From an uncultured Clostridia bacterium (GTDB lineage Bacteria > Bacillota > Clostridia > Christensenellales > Aristaeellaceae): a stretch of DNA of 59,515 nt. The DNA lies in NCBI GenBank assembly GCA_937907055.1, contig CALCTW010000099.1:1-59515 (forward strand), written 5' to 3'. Of the stretch, positions 8,527 through 16,076 are shown piece by piece (within the stretch, counting starts at the first letter, position 1; each line of letters starts with the position of its first letter). The notes beneath the pieces are model-generated. The model saw only the letters and a list, made by a program, of their open reading frames with translations. It was not told the DNA's origin and did not search any database. The translations under genes and the position numbers were made by a program.

Positions 8527-10242
8527 TCAGGCGCCGACGAGCTTCTGAGCGGCAGCCTTCAGTTCCTCATTGAGGGACTGGGCGGCTTCTTCGCTGTCAG
8601 CGCGGGTGTTGACATACAGCTTGATCTTGGGCTCGGTGCCGCTGGGACGGACGCAGATCCAGTTGCCGTTTTCCAGCTCGAAATAAAGCACATCGGACTT
8701 GGGCAGATCGATGGGCTCAGATCCGTCGGCAGTGGTCTTCTTCTGCGCCAGATAATCGCGCACCGCGGTCACCTTGAGAGAACCGATCGCCTTGGGCGGA
8801 TCATTGCGCATGGCCGCCATGATATCCTTCATCTTCTGCACGCCGTCCTTGCCGGGCAGGGTGACAGAAACGACCTTTTCTACATAGTAGCCGTACTTTT
8901 TGAACAGATCCTGCAGACGGTCATACAGGGTGATGCCGTCTTCATCCGCGGCGCAGGCGGCCTCGCACAGCAGCAGGGAAGCGTTTACGCCGTCCTTGTC
9001 GCGCACCTGTGTGCCGGACAGGAAGCCGAAGCTCTCTTCAAAGCCGAAGAGGAATTCGTAGGAGCCGGTCTCCTCAAACTGCTGGATCTTTTCACCGATG
9101 AACTTGAAGCCGGTGAGGACATCGAACATTTCAACGCCCCAGTCCCTGCAGATGGCACGGGCCAGTTCGGTGGAAACGATGGACTTGACCGCCGCGCCGT
9201 TCCCGGGCAGCGTGCCGTTCTTCTGACGGGAGGTGAGCACATGGTTGAGCAGCAGGCAGCCGATCTGGTTGCCGGTGAGGGTGTGGAACACACCCTGCTT
9301 ATCCTTGACAGCCACGCCCATACGGTCGCAATCCGGGTCGGTGCCGAAAACAACGGTCGCGCCGGTCTTCTCCGCCAGCGGGATGGCCAGGGTGAAGGCG
9401 TTGGGATCCTCGGGGTTGGGCGCCTTGACGGTGGGGAAGTTGCCGTCGGGCAGCTCCTGCTCCTTCACGACCGCGACCTGCTCCACGCCCAGTTCCTTGA
9501 GCATACGGCGGACAGGTACATTGCCGCTGCCGTGGAGAGGCGTGTAAACGATGGACAGGGAAGCGCCCTTTTCACGGAGCAGCTCCGGACGGAGGGACAG
9601 GCTCTTGATCATGGCGATATAATCGGTATCCACTTCCTTATCGCCCACGATCTGCAGAAGACCCTTTTCAGCCGCTTCCTCGCGGCTCATGGGGGTGAGA
9701 TCGAAATAGGAAAGCGCGCGGATGCACGCGGTGACAGCATCGGCAGCCTCGGGGCCCAGCTGGGCGCCGTCGGCGGCATAGACCTTATAGCCGTTATACT
9801 GCGGCGGATTGTGGCTGGCCGTGATGACGATACCGGCCGCGGTGCCCAGATGACGGACCGCGTAGGACAGAACGGGAACAGGACGCAGAGAATCGAACAG
9901 ATAGGCCTTGACGCCGCGGGCCGCCAGAGACAGCGCGGATTCCAACGCGAACTCGGGGCTCATGTTGCGGGAGTCATAGGCGATGACGACACCGTCCCCG
10001 GCAATGCCGGCGGACAGCAGATAATCCGCCAGACCGAAGGAAGCCCTGCGGACAGTGTAGATATTCATACGGTTGCGGCCAAAGCCCAGCACGCCGCGCA
10101 TACCGGCGGTGCCAAAGGACAGGTCGGTATAGAAACGGTCCTCGATCTCCTTCTCATCCGTCAGCGCGGAAAGCTCACTGACGAGTTTTTCATCCTGAGA
10201 AAACTGAGCGAGCCAGGCAGAATACTCTTCTTTGTAACCCAT
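8527..10242 (-). CDS. Phosphosugar mutase (phosphoglucomutase/phosphomannomutase)
   Basis: An alpha-D-phosphohexomutase of 571 residues interconverting sugar 1- and 6-phosphates. The phosphoserine loop is TASHNPPQYNGYK with Ser143 as the phosphoryl carrier. The metal loop is TDPDCDRMG, and the phosphate-binding C-terminal loop is RPSGTEPKIKLY. Length fits the Gram-positive PgcA type, which makes glucose 1-phosphate for glycogen and cell wall precursors. The ATG at 10242 lies 9 nt after GGAGG; an in-frame ATG at 10251 directly abuts that site and is rejected. It is upstream of GH3 by 31 nt, giving the operon pgm-GH3-alaX. Confidence 0.9.
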   Translation of the reverse strand: MGYKEEYSAWLAQFSQDEKLVSELSALTDEKEIEDRFYTDLSFGTAGMRGVLGFGRNRMNIYTVRRASFGLADYLLSAGIAGDGVVIAYDSRNMSPEFALESALSLAARGVKAYLFDSLRPVPVLSYAVRHLGTAAGIVITASHNPPQYNGYKVYAADGAQLGPEAADAVTACIRALSYFDLTPMSREEAAEKGLLQIVGDKEVDTDYIAMIKSLSLRPELLREKGASLSIVYTPLHGSGNVPVRRMLKELGVEQVAVVKEQELPDGNFPTVKAPNPEDPNAFTLAIPLAEKTGATVVFGTDPDCDRMGVAVKDKQGVFHTLTGNQIGCLLLNHVLTSRQKNGTLPGNGAAVKSIVSTELARAICRDWGVEMFDVLTGFKFIGEKIQQFEETGSYEFLFGFEESFGFLSGTQVRDKDGVNASLLLCEAACAADEDGITLYDRLQDLFKKYGYYVEKVVSVTLPGKDGVQKMKDIMAAMRNDPPKAIGSLKVTAVRDYLAQKKTTADGSEPIDLPKSDVLYFELENGNWICVRPSGTEPKIKLYVNTRADSEEAAQSLNEELKAAAQKLVGA

Positions 10243-10421
10243 AATTATCATCCTCCCGGTTATATACTTTTTGAACAGGTACAGACATATTTATTATATC
10301 GGACGCTTCCTTTTTTCGCAAGCATCAAAACTATACATTTTTACCCTAAATATTCGTATAAATCTCATCCGGGAGAAGAAAAAAAGCGGACGGACGCCGC
10401 GGAAGGACCGGGCCGGTCCAT

Positions 10422-10512
10422 AAAAGGGGATAAAGGATCCGCAAAAGGTCATAAAAAGTCACAAAAAGTCACAAAAGGTTCGTTCAGGTCAACAAATGTT
10501 CATTGCAGGTCA
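10422..10512. repeat. Helically phased A-tract/AGGTCA repeats
   Basis: A-tracts recur every 10 bp (10422, 10432, 10443, 10453, 10463, 10473). Following bases form AGGTCA or AAGTCA-like units at 10446, 10456, 10466, 10476, 10486 and 10507. The stretch lies 200-270 bp upstream of the phosphosugar mutase start, in the 335-bp gap before the transglutaminase gene. Phased A-tracts bend DNA; the GTCA units look like protein half-sites. No gene occupies the gap. Confidence 0.6.
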
Positions 10513-10540
10513 CATGAAAAATGTGTATAGTAATACTGTA

Positions 10541-10565
10541 AAAAGGCAGCCGAGAACGGCTGTCT
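10541..10565 (-). terminator. Terminator after the transglutaminase gene
   Basis: On the minus strand AGCCG-TTCT-CGGCT is followed by GCCTTTTT, 12 nt after the TGA of the gene ending at 10578. Confidence 0.8.
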
Positions 10566-10577
10566 TTTGAATTTGGA

Positions 10578-12908
10578 TCAATGATATGCTTTCGTTCCTC
10601 CGGAAGGAAGAAGACGGGAAAGCGCGAGCAGGCATTTGTTCCATCCGGAAAGCGGGGCGCGGGCCGCCTGATAGGCCCTGAGAAGGACCTGCGGATCCGG
10701 CTCACGCCCGGCATAGGACCACTGCTCCAGCTGGCGGATCACCGCTTCCTTTTCCATGCGGCGAAGCAGCGGCTGACGGGACGCGCGGGCAAAGAACTCG
10801 CGCAGGGTCTCCTGTTCCCCGCGGCGAAGGCCGTGACGGCGGAGCGCCGCGAAAAGCGCGGACGCGGCAATGGAGGCAGCCTGATCGGGCTTCCTGCGGA
10901 CAGCGCGGGCAGGCTCTGTGAGGAACAGCCGCAGAGCGGCCGTGACAAGACAGAGCAGCACAAGCAGAATCCACCACGGGAAGGCGGGCGGATCCTCCGG
11001 CGGAGGCGGATCGGAAGGCGGCGCGGAGGGATCCGGCCGCGGCGAGGGTGTGACCGTCGGTACAGGCGTGGGTGTCGCGCCGGGATCGGGCGTCGGGGTC
11101 GGAGAAGGAAGCTCCGGCGGCGGTGTGGGTGTATTCTGTTCCGGCTCCGGGGTGGGGGTCGGCTTCTCCTGATCCGACCCGGGAGCAGGGGTATTCTGCT
11201 CCGGCTCCGGAGGAAGATCGCCCTGCCGGTCATCATGACCGGGATCCGGCTGATCGCCGTTCTGCTCACCGTCGCGGTCACGGTCCTCCGGGGTCGCGTC
11301 GATCGTGAGCCAGCCAAAGCCGTTCAGATAGATCTCTGTCCAGGCATGCGCGTTCTCGCCGGTAACGAGCGCGGTGCCGCTGACCGGACGCGCGACAAAG
11401 CCCGTGACATAACGCGCCGGAATGCCTTCCATGCGGCAAAGCAGCGTCATGGCCGTGGCAAAGGATGTGCAGTAGCCCTCCCCCGAGGTGACAAGGAAGT
11501 GCGCGAAGAAATCATACCCCTCCTCCGGGGCATCGGCATCCAGCGTATAGGTGTAATTCGCGCGCAGCCAGTTCCGGATATTCAGCGCTTTTTCATAGGG
11601 GGTCTGCGCGCCGCCGGCAGCCGCGGCGGCAAGGGCGCGGAGATACGCGCTGTCCGGCGAGGTGAGATGCGCGGGCAGCAGCCCGTAAACGGAGGCGATC
11701 TCAGAATAGCGGGGATCATCCGTCTGCGCGCAGGCACGGATGAGCTGCTCCGTAAGCGGATCATCCGCGGCGTAAGGGACCCAGGTGAAGGAATAGCGAT
11801 CCCCCGCGGTGAGATCACGGGTGATGAAAAGCTCGGACGCGTCATTGAAATAGAGGATCATATGACGCCCCAGCATCCGGACAGAGGAAAAACACAGCGG
11901 CGCGAAAACGGTGGTGGCGCAGTTATTGAGCAGCGTGACATTGACCTGCCGCGGCTCTGTCTCCGCGCTGACCAGCGGATAGCCCGTTTCAAACACCTGA
12001 TCCCGGATCGACCGGAAAGCCGAGGCCTGATAAAGATAGCGGCGGGCGGAAACGGTGTCATACCAGGAATGGCCGGTGTAGGTATCATAGGCGATGCCGC
12101 GAAGATACACCGTGGACGGCGTATCCACCTGCAGGACCGGTTCATCCGAGGGCGAAGCCGGGCCGCCCAGACGGGTCTCGAGCGGCATATAGCCGTAATT
12201 CGCGAGTGAAAAACTGTCGCGCTCCCCGTCATACCGGAGACGATCCTCCACCTCCCTGCGCACCTGATCGGCATGCTCCTTCAGCGGCGCGGAAGTGAGT
12301 GATTCGGGCGCGAGCAGAAACGCGATGAGCAGCAGGACCGCCGCGACCGGCAGCGCGGCCGGACGAACGCCGGAGGCTGTGCGGGCGAACAGAAGCAGAC
12401 ACGCGAAAAAGAAGGGCAGCGCGTAAAGCGCGAGGCTTCCCGCCCCGCCGCTGAACCAGAGCGCCGCGCCCAGAACGGAAAAACCTGTGATAAAGAACGC
12501 GCCGTTCATTTCGCCGTGAATGAACAGGGTGCAGAAGAACGCCAGCGCGAAGGAAAGCGCCGCCGCGAGGACATCCAGCCACGGCAGAAGCGCGTTCTGC
12601 TGCCCGGAAACGTACAGGGCAAACGCGCGGACACACTGAACGGCCTCAAACGCCCAGCCGGCCCTGAAGAAATAGGCAATGCCCTGCGCGGCCGTAAAGA
12701 ACAGAAGCGGAAGCCACTTAAAACGCGGCAGCGAGACCGAAAAAAGCGGCAAAAGCGCGCCGAAGAGACAGAAAAGAACGCAAAGCCCGGCCGGGAAAGC
12801 CCCGTAAAAGGCGTGCAGCAAAGAAAAAGACAAGGAGACCGAGGCGCAAAGCGCGATCAGCAGCGTGATCACGAACAGCCGGACACGCGATTTAAACAGG
12901 TGTGACAT
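10578..12908 (-). CDS. Membrane transglutaminase-like protein (TgpA type)
   Basis: A 776-residue protein built like TgpA: about six N-terminal membrane helices (to about residue 210), an extracellular region with a transglutaminase core, a long Pro/Thr/Glu linker with repeated PEPEQNTP-like units, one more membrane helix, and a cytoplasmic DUF4129-like tail. The catalytic triad is visible: Cys in EGYCTSFATA, His in ENAHAWTEIY, Asp in TIDATPED. The ATG at 12908 has GGAGGTGTGTT upstream and overlaps the DUF58 gene by 17 nt. It is the last gene of the moxR-DUF58-tgpA operon, a common trio of unknown cellular role, possibly envelope protein crosslinking or proteolysis. Confidence 0.88.
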   Translation of the reverse strand: MSHLFKSRVRLFVITLLIALCASVSLSFSLLHAFYGAFPAGLCVLFCLFGALLPLFSVSLPRFKWLPLLFFTAAQGIAYFFRAGWAFEAVQCVRAFALYVSGQQNALLPWLDVLAAALSFALAFFCTLFIHGEMNGAFFITGFSVLGAALWFSGGAGSLALYALPFFFACLLLFARTASGVRPAALPVAAVLLLIAFLLAPESLTSAPLKEHADQVRREVEDRLRYDGERDSFSLANYGYMPLETRLGGPASPSDEPVLQVDTPSTVYLRGIAYDTYTGHSWYDTVSARRYLYQASAFRSIRDQVFETGYPLVSAETEPRQVNVTLLNNCATTVFAPLCFSSVRMLGRHMILYFNDASELFITRDLTAGDRYSFTWVPYAADDPLTEQLIRACAQTDDPRYSEIASVYGLLPAHLTSPDSAYLRALAAAAAGGAQTPYEKALNIRNWLRANYTYTLDADAPEEGYDFFAHFLVTSGEGYCTSFATAMTLLCRMEGIPARYVTGFVARPVSGTALVTGENAHAWTEIYLNGFGWLTIDATPEDRDRDGEQNGDQPDPGHDDRQGDLPPEPEQNTPAPGSDQEKPTPTPEPEQNTPTPPPELPSPTPTPDPGATPTPVPTVTPSPRPDPSAPPSDPPPPEDPPAFPWWILLVLLCLVTAALRLFLTEPARAVRRKPDQAASIAASALFAALRRHGLRRGEQETLREFFARASRQPLLRRMEKEAVIRQLEQWSYAGREPDPQVLLRAYQAARAPLSGWNKCLLALSRLLPSGGTKAYH

Positions 12909-14067
12909 AACACACCTCCACAAGATGATGCTGCAGACGGGCGACCGCCCCGGCAAAGGACGGATCCTCCGGCGTAAAGGTGCACAGATACAGACGGACA
13001 GCCGGACCCATGCGGCGGATGGCGGAGACCGCCTCCACGATCCGCGCGTCCAGACGGGTGGTGATGATGATGACCGCCCCGGTACGGCGCATGCGGCGCA
13101 GTTCAACATTCAGCTGAAGGGCAAAATCATCCCGGGCATCAAAGGGCTGACACGCGAGCATCTCCTGCAGAAGCAGGATGGATGCCTTGTTATCGGAAGC
13201 GAACTCGGTGGCCTGACCGCCGTGCACAGGCACGCGCACAGGGCTCTGATCGCCCATCTGCAGGGAAGCCGCCGCCACCGCGGTCTCACAGATGGCATCC
13301 CGCAGGCGAAGAACGCCCTCCGGCTGATCCTCACCGCCGAGCGGCAGGCTGCAATCGGGCAGGATGAGCGTATCGGGCGGCGCGGGAAGCTCAAACCGGC
13401 GCACCAGCAGTTCCCTGCGCCGGGAGGAGAGCTTCCAGTGGATACGCTTCATGGCATCGCCGGGAATATAGGCGCGTGTATCCTCGGGGGAGGTATAATC
13501 CTCCGTGGTGCGGGAAAGGACGGAGCGCCCTTCCTCTCCGGCGGTGAAGGTGGGCTTTTCGATATCAAAAGGCCGCGGCAGAGACAGAAGCAGCTGCGTT
13601 TCCATCCCCGCGCGGGTGAGGGTGAAAAGACCGAACAGATCCCGCACGGTGATCTGCCCGATGCCGACCGGAAAAGCGCCGACATGCGCGGCGAGGACCT
13701 GCTGCTCAAAGGGCATTTCCCTGAATGCCCGGGCGGGAACGGTCTGCTGAAAAGTGCTGCCAGGAAGCAGCAGCAAGACGGTAAGATCGCCCGCCGGAAG
13801 GACGGAACGGTATGAAACAAAAGCCTTCAGCGTGACCGGCTCCCCGCGGAGAACGCGCGTTTCGCTGAGAGACGCGCGGGACTGCAGCGTGCAGGCGACC
13901 GCCAGAAGGCTGAAAAAAGCGTACGCGAAGAGCAGCGCCGGTAAAAGCGCCGCAAGATGACGGAGGCTGCCGTCCAGCGACAGCGCGATGACCGGCAGCA
14001 GGACCGCCGCGACGAGCACGGCACAGCCCCGTCCGGTAAGATGAAAACGAAGACGCGGCGCGTGCAT
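12892..14067 (-). CDS. DUF58 domain-containing membrane protein
   Basis: Two N-terminal membrane helices (about 8-60) precede a beta-rich region and the DUF58 domain, recognised by YIPGDAMKRIHWKLSSRRRELLVR (key residues PGDxxRxIHWK). A von Willebrand A-like fold follows. DUF58 proteins nearly always sit beside MoxR ATPases, as here, and are thought to be their membrane partners or substrates. The ATG at 14067 lies 4 nt after the moxR stop with GGAG nearby; the upstream in-frame GTG at 14082 would overlap moxR. Stop is TAA. Confidence 0.87.
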   Translation of the reverse strand: MHAPRLRFHLTGRGCAVLVAAVLLPVIALSLDGSLRHLAALLPALLFAYAFFSLLAVACTLQSRASLSETRVLRGEPVTLKAFVSYRSVLPAGDLTVLLLLPGSTFQQTVPARAFREMPFEQQVLAAHVGAFPVGIGQITVRDLFGLFTLTRAGMETQLLLSLPRPFDIEKPTFTAGEEGRSVLSRTTEDYTSPEDTRAYIPGDAMKRIHWKLSSRRRELLVRRFELPAPPDTLILPDCSLPLGGEDQPEGVLRLRDAICETAVAAASLQMGDQSPVRVPVHGGQATEFASDNKASILLLQEMLACQPFDARDDFALQLNVELRRMRRTGAVIIITTRLDARIVEAVSAIRRMGPAVRLYLCTFTPEDPSFAGAVARLQHHLVEVCYVTPV

Positions 14068-14071
14068 GGGA

Positions 14072-15034
14072 TCAGACTCCACGCGCGGGAACAGGGATCT
14101 GCGACAGCAGTTCCTGCAAAATACGCTCCGCCCGGACGCCCTTCATGCGTGCCTCCGGCGTAAGGATCAGGCGATGGGTAAGCACCGGCAGCGCCATGCG
14201 GCGGATATCATCCGGAATGATATAATCACGGCCCGAAAGCAGCGCGCAGGCCTGCGCGGCGCGGACGAGCGCGATGGAGCCGCGCGGAGAAGCACCCAGC
14301 TGCAGGGAGGGATGCGAACGGGTGGCTGACACGATCATGGCCGCGTAGGAACGCACCTCACGGCTGCAATAGATATTGCCCAGCTGCTCCTGCATGGCGC
14401 AGATCTCCTCCGCGCCGCAGACCGGCTGAAGCGTTTCCATGGGAACGACGGTGCCGGAATAACGCTCCAGCACATCGATCTCCTCCTCAAGGGTGGGATA
14501 GCCGATGGAGATGCGGAGCAGAAAACGGTCCATCTGCGCTTCGGGAAGCGGATAGGTACCGACAAAATCGACCGGGTTCTGCGTGGCCAGCACCATGAAG
14601 GGGCGCGGCAGCTTGCGGGTGACACCGTCGACCGTGACCTGTCCCTCCTCCATGACCTCCAGAAGCGCGGACTGGGTCTTGGGCGAGGTGCGGTTGATCT
14701 CATCGGCCAGAACGATCTGGCTCATGACCGCGCCGGGCCTGAACTCCGTCTCCCCTGTTTTCATATTGACCATGGTGAAGCCCGTGACATCGCTGGGGGT
14801 GACATCGGGCGTGAACTGAATGCGCTTGAAGGAGCACTGGAGCGAACGCGCGAGCGCGGAGGCAAGGGTGGTCTTGCCCACGCCGGGCACATCCTCGATG
14901 AGAACATGACCGCGGCAGAGCATGGCGATGAGCAGAAGCTCAATGGCCTCATCCTTGCCGATGACCACACGGCGGATATTCTGCTGAAGCGCGTATATGA
15001 GCGGACGGGTCTGATCCGGCTGTTCGTACTGCAT
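14072..15034 (-). CDS. MoxR-family AAA+ ATPase
   Basis: A 320-residue AAA+ chaperone-like ATPase. Walker A GVPGVGKTT lies near residue 45, Walker B and following region are VLADEINRTSPKTQSALLEVM near 108, and sensor 1 is VLATQNP. The C-terminal AAA lid domain is complete. It is the first gene of an operon with DUF58 and transglutaminase genes, which it probably serves in assembling or activating membrane or secreted complexes. GGAGAT lies 6 nt before the ATG. Confidence 0.93.
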   Translation of the reverse strand: MQYEQPDQTRPLIYALQQNIRRVVIGKDEAIELLLIAMLCRGHVLIEDVPGVGKTTLASALARSLQCSFKRIQFTPDVTPSDVTGFTMVNMKTGETEFRPGAVMSQIVLADEINRTSPKTQSALLEVMEEGQVTVDGVTRKLPRPFMVLATQNPVDFVGTYPLPEAQMDRFLLRISIGYPTLEEEIDVLERYSGTVVPMETLQPVCGAEEICAMQEQLGNIYCSREVRSYAAMIVSATRSHPSLQLGASPRGSIALVRAAQACALLSGRDYIIPDDIRRMALPVLTHRLILTPEARMKGVRAERILQELLSQIPVPARGV

Positions 15035-15297
15035 GACAAGATCTCCTTAAAGAAAATGACAAAATGAAACAAAAACAAATAAAGCAGGGTGCCGGAGCCC
15101 CCGTGAAGCACGGGAAAAGGACCGGGAACCCTGATAAGTATAACAATTTTGCAATCGGCACGCAACGGGATTCGTTAAAGGATCGTAAAAAACGCTTCAC
15201 AATTTACAATTGCAAAAAGCCCCGGAAAACCGGGGCGGATGAGAAAACGGCAGACCCGCGAGACAGGCTCCGGCTCTCCGGAGGAAAATTAAACGCG
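15035..15297. other. Gap before moxR: promoter and hairpins
   Basis: No gene is seen. It contains the moxR promoter (15137-15165) and a second GC-rich terminator-like hairpin, CCCCGG-TTTT-CCGGGG followed by CTTTTT on the minus strand (15238-15214). Confidence 0.6.
15137..15165 (-). promoter_or_regulatory. Promoter of the moxR operon
   Basis: On the minus strand -35 TTGCGT (15165-15160) and -10 TATACT (15142-15137) are separated by 17 bp, about 100 nt upstream of the moxR start. Confidence 0.65.
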
Positions 15298-15334
15298 CAA
15301 AAAACCGCCGTATCATTCCCCTTCGGGAAGCACG
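15298..15334 (-). terminator. Terminator after the membrane-anchored protein gene
   Basis: On the minus strand GCCGCCGT and ACGGCGG pair across a loop that itself folds (CTTCCC/GGGAAT), ending in TTTTTTG. It starts 6 nt after the TGA. Confidence 0.85.
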
Positions 15335-15339
15335 GCGGC

Positions 15340-15828
15340 TCAATCATCCCGGCGGACATCGGCAGCATACCAGCTGCGGGTGCGCAGGACATAGGACTTG
15401 TAGGCGGGACGGGCGATAAACTCCCACGCCCGGGCTTTTTCATTGGGCGGATAGAAGACACGATAGCTGCGGAGACGATAGCGGGCGGGATCGTTGAGAT
15501 CGTGCAGTTCATCGGCCAGCAGATCACGCAGGGTCTCGGTATAGGTGCCGTGATTCCTGCGCCGGCGGTAGTTTTCGAGGGGGAAGGAAAGGATGATATC
15601 CGGCGGGTACATGCCCTTGATGATCAGGCGGTCACGTTCGATGAGGATCTGATCGACCGGAATGTTGCGGATGCGCTTCAGCTCCGGCGCGAGATCCTGA
15701 TACAGACGGCTGCCGCGCATCTGTATGATGCCCAGTGACCTTAACTGCTGCCGTCTTCCATCGATCAGAAGCAAGACGACGGCAATCAGGACCACCGCGG
15801 CGCAAACGGCCACGATCCAGATTTCCAT
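15340..15828 (-). CDS. Membrane-anchored protein of unknown function
   Basis: A 162-residue protein with one N-terminal membrane helix (about residues 2-22, EIWIVAVCAAVVLIAVVLLL) and a charged, Arg/Tyr-rich cytoplasmic or external domain. I recognise no family. The ATG at 15828 is preferred because the hydrophobic helix begins there; GGGGAAGGG lies 9-17 nt upstream. A run of TTAC half-sites precedes the gene, and a terminator follows it, so it is probably expressed alone. Confidence 0.6.
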   Translation of the reverse strand: MEIWIVAVCAAVVLIAVVLLLIDGRRQQLRSLGIIQMRGSRLYQDLAPELKRIRNIPVDQILIERDRLIIKGMYPPDIILSFPLENYRRRRNHGTYTETLRDLLADELHDLNDPARYRLRSYRVFYPPNEKARAWEFIARPAYKSYVLRTRSWYAADVRRDD

Positions 15829-15916
15829 GACTGCATACCCTTCCCCACTACAAGATATTGTGCATTCTATCATGCGGGCACTACATTATCAATAAAGATT
15901 TAAATATGTTGTTAAA

Positions 15917-15986
15917 ATGTAACAAACCGCGGAGGTTCTGTAATTTTGGTAAGAATTTTGTAATTTTGGTAACAATCATGTAACAA
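15917..15986. repeat. Cluster of phased GTAAC/TTAC half-sites
   Basis: The 14-mer TGTAATTTTGGTAA occurs exactly twice, at 15939 and 15959. On the minus strand TTAC recurs at alternating 11- and 9-bp steps between 15984 and 15939, with another GTTAC near 15922. The cluster lies 110-160 bp upstream of the gene at 15828 and about 95 bp past the end of the SNF2 gene. It looks like an operator array with one half-site per helical turn. Confidence 0.55.
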
Positions 15987-16076
15987 TTACTCCGGCGCGC
16001 GGATCACGGCCGCCGGAACACTGAAAAAAGCGCGGAAAACCGCGCTTTTGGGGTGCCTGAAAGGCAGGAAAAACGG

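Noticed and set aside
10446..10512. Plasmid replication iterons at the 10-bp repeats
   Set aside because: The repeats are shorter than iterons and sit in a normal chromosomal context with no replication gene.
12909..13109. Longer N-terminus for the transglutaminase gene
   Set aside because: The upstream 67 codons overlap the DUF58 gene in another frame, have no membrane or family sequence, and the ATG at 12908 has a strong ribosome site.
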